From Gammaproteobacteria bacterium (lineage in GTDB: Bacteria; Pseudomonadota; Gammaproteobacteria; Chromatiales; Chromatiaceae), in the NCBI GenBank assembly GCA_030620735.1, contig JAUXDV010000033.1:1-12497 (forward strand): a stretch of DNA of 12,497 nt, read 5' to 3'. This document shows positions 9,926 to 12,497 of this stretch, piece after piece; the stretch's first letter is position 1; every line of letters begins with the position of its first letter. A model generated the notes under the pieces. It had not been told where the DNA came from. It ran no database searches and saw only the letters and a list, made by a program, of their open reading frames with translations. Both the position numbers and the translations under genes were made by a program.

Positions 9926-9985
9926 TCTCGCCAAGACGCCAAGCCCGCCAAGAAAAACCCTTTGCGTCCTGGCGTCTTGGCGAGA
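9926..9985. repeat. 60-bp palindrome between purM and purN
   Basis: Arms of 16 bases, TCTCGCCAAGACGCCA (9926-9941) and TGGCGTCTTGGCGAGA (9970-9985), are perfect reverse complements around a 28-base loop that contains further GCCAAG-like words. The left arm repeats the word GCCAAG with variation. This has the form of a dispersed intergenic palindromic element. In purM-purN mRNA it would fold into a very stable hairpin and could dampen read-through or protect upstream mRNA. There is no T-run directly after it, so it is not a classical terminator. Confidence 0.85.
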
Positions 9986-10033
9986 AACTAAAAGATCTTC
10001 ATGTCTCGTTAGCGTCAGATCCGGCCTCGCTAA

Positions 10034-10678
10034 ATGAGTATCGACAACACAATGAACAAATCACTCTCTGTGGTTGTGCTGATCTCCGGCAACGGCAGCA
10101 ATCTACAGGCGCTGATCGATGCTGCCAAAGAGGAGAGTTATCCTGCCCGGATCTGCGCCGTGATCAGCAATCGCAGCGATGCCTATGGACTGCAGCGCGC
10201 ACGGGATGCCGGTATCATCCAAAAAGTACTCTCACACCGGGATTATGCAGAAAGAGAGTCCTACGACCAGGCGCTGATGTCACTGATCGACTCTTTCAAC
10301 CCCGGCCTGGTGGCGCTGGCGGGATTCATGCGTATCCTCAGCGAAGCTTTTGTAACACATTACAGCGGGCGATTGATCAACATCCACCCCTCCCTGCTGC
10401 CTGAATACAAGGGGCTAAATACGCATCAGCGTGTGCTCGATAGCGGGGAAGAGATACATGGCGCCAGCGTTCATTTTGTCACCCTGGAGCTGGATGGCGG
10501 GCCGCTGATACTGCAGTCCCCGGTCCCGGTACTCGCCGATGACACTGCTGAAACGCTGGCCGCCCGTGTGCTCAAACAGGAGCACATCATCTACCCTCAA
10601 GCCGTGAAATGGTTTGCCGAAGAGCGTCTGAAACTCGTGGACGGAGTAGCAATGCTCGCTAATAAAGGCGAGGACTGA
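10034..10678 (+). CDS. purN: Phosphoribosylglycinamide formyltransferase (GAR transformylase)
   Basis: PurN transfers a formyl group from 10-formyltetrahydrofolate to glycinamide ribonucleotide, step three of de novo purine synthesis. The 214-residue product (E. coli 212) has the phosphate-binding VVLISGNGSNLQALIDA (14-30), INIHPSLLPEYKG (115-127) with catalytic Asn116 and His118, and LELDGGP (151-157) with Asp154. These correspond to N106, H108 and D144 of the E. coli enzyme. The start is uncertain: ATG 10034 and ATG 10052 (giving MNKSLSVVVLISG) are both possible and neither has a good Shine-Dalgarno sequence. The second is nearer the family N-terminus, and would make the protein 208 residues. 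A palindrome separates it from purM; downstream are repeats and the convergent gatB. Confidence 0.97.
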   Translation: MSIDNTMNKSLSVVVLISGNGSNLQALIDAAKEESYPARICAVISNRSDAYGLQRARDAGIIQKVLSHRDYAERESYDQALMSLIDSFNPGLVALAGFMRILSEAFVTHYSGRLINIHPSLLPEYKGLNTHQRVLDSGEEIHGASVHFVTLELDGGPLILQSPVPVLADDTAETLAARVLKQEHIIYPQAVKWFAEERLKLVDGVAMLANKGED

Positions 10679-10698
10679 GTGCTGAGTAACGAAACAAA

Positions 10699-10815
10699 TT
10701 CCGTGTCGTCCGCGTGTTCCGTGGTTAAAAAGAGATCGGTTTATCTTTTTTCGTGATTTTCGTGCCTTTCGTGGTAAAAAATCTGTGTCTATCTGTGTTC
10801 ATCTGTGGTTAAAAA
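10699..10815. repeat. Three-block GTG-rich intergenic repeat array
   Basis: Three blocks share one plan: short words ending in GTG repeat every 9-10 bases, closed by GTGGTTAAAAA or a close variant. Block 1 (10699-10731) uses TTCCGTG/CCGCGTG words. Block 2 (10745-10781) uses TTTCGTG words and ends GTGGTAAAAAA. Block 3 (10781-10815) uses TCTGTG words at a 10-base period and ends GTGGTTAAAAA. No open frame or protein similarity is apparent. From memory, strings such as TTCGTG...GTGGTTA and ATCTGTGTTCATCTGTGG recur in intergenic DNA of many environmental bacteria. The function is unknown. Confidence 0.75.
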
Positions 10816-10826
10816 CAGTAGAGAAT

Positions 10827-10980
10827 TAAGGAACCTCTGAATAAGTCCATGGGATGGGGGTTCGGGGGAAGGGAAAACTGGATGCCTGCCGAAACATATT
10901 GATAGTTGGCCCTTCCCCCGTGGAATAACTTGGAGGAATGACTGATCGAGGCGCGTAGCGACTTGATCAGAGCTTCCTCA
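10827..10980. mobile_element. Small non-coding element with imperfect terminal inverted repeats (MITE-like)
   Basis: The ends TAAGGAACCTCTGA (10827-10840) and TCAGAGCTTCCTCA (10967-10980) are inverted repeats matching at 12 of 14 positions. Inside lies a perfect 11-bp inverted pair, CGGGGGAAGGG (10863-10873) and CCCTTCCCCCG (10910-10920). There is also a hairpin CTGATCGAG (10942-10950) with CTTGATCAG (10962-10970). There is no transposase frame in its 154 bases. I see no clear target-site duplication, so mobility is inferred from structure only; it could instead be the terminator-like 3' region of gatB. The right end coincides with the gatB stop codon. Confidence 0.5.
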
Positions 10981-12423
10981 ACCTGAGAGTTTCTCTCGCA
11001 GCAGCGTATTCACCTGCTGTGGATTGGCCTTGCCTTTGGATGCCTTCATCACCTGGCCGACGAAATAGCCCAGCATCTTCGGCTGTTTATCCGCATCCGC
11101 CTGGCGGTAGTTTTCCACCTGCTGAGCGCTGTTTGCGATCACTTCATCGACGATCGCCTCGATGGCGCCGCTGTCGGTGATCTGTTTCAATCCCTTTGCT
11201 TCGATGATTTCGTCCGCACTGCCGTCGCCACTCCACATTGCCTCGAACACCTCCTTGGCGATTTTTCCTGAAATGGTGTTGTCCGCCATGCGTTTGACCA
11301 GCCCGCCGAACTGCTCCGCTGAAACAGGGGCGTTGGCGATATCCAGACCGGCCTTGTTCAGGGCTGCAGAAAGCTCGCCCATGACCCAGTTAACAGCAAG
11401 CCTGGAATCACCGCCAATGGTTGCAGCAGTCTCGAAATAGTCAGCCAGCTCACGACTGCTGGTGACTGTTTCTGCATCCTGTTGTGAAAGCCCGAAATCA
11501 GCCTCGAAGCGTGCGCGGCGCACATCCGGCATCTCCGGCAAACCAGCTACAGCCTCTTCGATAAAGGCGTCATCGAGTTCAACAGGCAGCAGGTCGGGAT
11601 CCGGGAAATAGCGGTAGTCATTCGCCTCCTCCTTGGAGCGCATGGAGCGGGTTTCATCCTTGTCCGAGTCATACAAACGCGTCTCCTGCACCACCCGGCC
11701 GCCCTCTTCGATAAGCTCGATCTGGCGTTCAACTTCAAAATTGATGGCGCGCTCGAGAAAGCGGAAGGAGTTGATGTTTTTCAACTCGGCGCGCGTGCCC
11801 AACTCCTGCTGCCCAAGCGGCCGCACCGAGACATTGGCGTCACAGCGAAACGAGCCCTCCTGCATATTGCCGTCACTGACGCCCAGATAACGCACGATCT
11901 GGTGAATCTTTTTCGCATAGATGACAGCTTCTACGGCAGAGCGCATGTCCGGCTCGGAGACGATCTCCAGCAGCGGTGTTCCTGCACGGTTGAGATCGAT
12001 GCCCGTCATGCCGTGAAAATCTTCATGCAGCGACTTGCCGGCATCCTCCTCCAGATGGGCGCGGGTAACGCCAATTACCCTGCTCTCTCCATTTTCCAGC
12101 GTAATCTCCACCTCGCCCGGGCCGACAATCGGGAATTCAAGCTGGCTGATCTGGTAACCCTTGGGAAGGTCGGGATAGAAGTAATTTTTCCGATCGAACA
12201 CCGAGCGCCTCCCGATCCCGGCACCGATTGCCGTACCGAATATTACCGCCTTGCGCACCGCCTCAACATTCAATACCGGCAACACCCCTGGCATCCCCAA
12301 ATCAACCAGGCACGCCTGGCTGTTCGGCTGTGCACCAAAGGCGGTCGATGCGCCGGAGAAAATTTTTGAGCTGGTCGATAGCTGGGTATGAATCTCGAGT
12401 CCAATGACTGTTTCCCACTGCAT
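10978..12423 (-). CDS. gatB: Aspartyl/glutamyl-tRNA(Asn/Gln) amidotransferase subunit B
   Basis: GatB is the tRNA-binding kinase subunit of GatCAB, which converts misacylated Glu-tRNA(Gln) and/or Asp-tRNA(Asn) to the amide form with ammonia from GatA. The 481-residue product carries TVIGLEIHTQL from the N-terminus (Glu10, His12), YFYPDLPKGYQ (82-91), HLEEDAGKS (123-131, with Glu125), DLNRAGTPLLEIVSEPD (143-159), GSFRCDANVSVRP (190-202) and ELKNINSFRF. A helical tail and a YqeY-like C-terminal domain follow. E10, H12 and E125 fit the metal-site residues described in bacterial GatB. A GTG at 12456 would add 11 residues and overlap gatA. The ATG at 12423 has GGAGG about ten bases upstream and begins at the usual family start. 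It lies two bases after the gatA stop, so the genes are one operon. The stop codon TGA lies at the edge of a TIR element. Confidence 0.98.
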   Translation of the reverse strand: MQWETVIGLEIHTQLSTSSKIFSGASTAFGAQPNSQACLVDLGMPGVLPVLNVEAVRKAVIFGTAIGAGIGRRSVFDRKNYFYPDLPKGYQISQLEFPIVGPGEVEITLENGESRVIGVTRAHLEEDAGKSLHEDFHGMTGIDLNRAGTPLLEIVSEPDMRSAVEAVIYAKKIHQIVRYLGVSDGNMQEGSFRCDANVSVRPLGQQELGTRAELKNINSFRFLERAINFEVERQIELIEEGGRVVQETRLYDSDKDETRSMRSKEEANDYRYFPDPDLLPVELDDAFIEEAVAGLPEMPDVRRARFEADFGLSQQDAETVTSSRELADYFETAATIGGDSRLAVNWVMGELSAALNKAGLDIANAPVSAEQFGGLVKRMADNTISGKIAKEVFEAMWSGDGSADEIIEAKGLKQITDSGAIEAIVDEVIANSAQQVENYRQADADKQPKMLGYFVGQVMKASKGKANPQQVNTLLREKLSG

Positions 12424-12425
12424 GA

Positions 12426-12497
12426 TCACACCCCCTCCGGCAGTTGCTGATGCCACTGCGTCTGCTGCTGAAACTGGTGAGCCGCGTTCAGCAGACG
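12426..12497 (-). CDS. gatA: Glutamyl-tRNA(Gln) amidotransferase subunit A, C-terminal end (partial)
   Basis: From the window edge the minus strand encodes 23 codons ending in TGA at 12428-12426. The sequence AAHQFQQQTQWHQQLPEG is typical of the GatA C-terminus, where AHxFQ(Q)xTxWH closes the amidase domain. GatA is the glutaminase/amidase subunit that supplies ammonia and performs the amidation in GatCAB. Only the tail is visible, so the catalytic Ser-Ser-Lys residues cannot be checked. The gatB Shine-Dalgarno sequence lies inside these last codons, and gatB starts two bases after the stop. gatC is presumably further upstream, outside the window. Confidence 0.88.
   Translation of the reverse strand, partial: RLLNAAHQFQQQTQWHQQLPEGV
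12434..12438 (-). promoter_or_regulatory. gatB ribosome binding site inside the gatA tail
   Basis: The minus strand reads GGAGGGGGTG ending just before the gatA TGA. GGAGG (12438-12434) lies ten bases before the gatB ATG at 12423. It favours this ATG over the upstream in-frame GTG at 12456 and fits translational coupling of gatA and gatB. Confidence 0.65.

Noticed and set aside
10699..10980. CRISPR array after purN
   Set aside because: The repeated words are 7-11 bases with no uniform 25-40 base repeat and spacer pattern, and no cas gene is nearby.
11902..12369. Plus-strand open frame of 155 codons antisense to gatB
   Set aside because: gatB has all family motifs in the minus strand over this stretch. 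The plus-strand product resembles nothing I recognise.

Overview
The window reads as chromosomal DNA of a free-living-type gammaproteobacterium. MetH, PurM and PurN all resemble gammaproteobacterial enzymes closely. A GatCAB amidotransferase operon shows that at least one aminoacyl-tRNA is made by the indirect (transamidation) route. An environmental, possibly sulfur-oxidising, lineage is plausible, but that is only an impression from protein style and from the load of intergenic repeats; nothing here proves it.

Layout, left to right. Bases 1-55 hold the first 18 codons of a minus-strand gene with a signal-peptide-like start. After a divergent intergenic region comes metH (317-4045, +), a complete cobalamin-dependent methionine synthase. 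A palindromic repeat (4074-4163) separates it from two convergent minus-strand paralogues. The upstream member (6025-8055) is an inner-membrane-anchored protein with two copies of an MepM/Csd3-type module fused to a YkuD_2-type L,D-transpeptidase domain. The downstream member (4192-5931) has the same anchor and the same two modules but no catalytic domain, and carries long tandem-repeat linkers. Divergent from this pair is a HugZ/HutZ-like haem-utilisation or flavin-fold protein (8270-8752, +). It is followed by purM (8837-9883, GTG start) and purN (10034-10678), which catalyse steps 5 and 3 of de novo IMP synthesis. On the right edge, minus strand, are gatB (10978-12423) and the last 23 codons of gatA (12426-12497).

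The housekeeping genes are ordinary. The intergenic spaces are not: there are four different repeat structures, namely a 90-bp palindrome after metH, a 60-bp palindrome between purM and purN, a three-block GTG-rich array after purN, and a terminal-inverted-repeat element that abuts the gatB stop codon.

The most novel-looking part is the tandem pair at 4192-8055. It joins modules normally found on M23 endopeptidases (enzymes that cut cross-links) to an L,D-transpeptidase (an enzyme that makes cross-links or attaches proteins), next to a catalysis-free partner. The linkers of the two proteins have opposite charge. This suggests a two-component envelope-remodelling unit, but that function is inference only.
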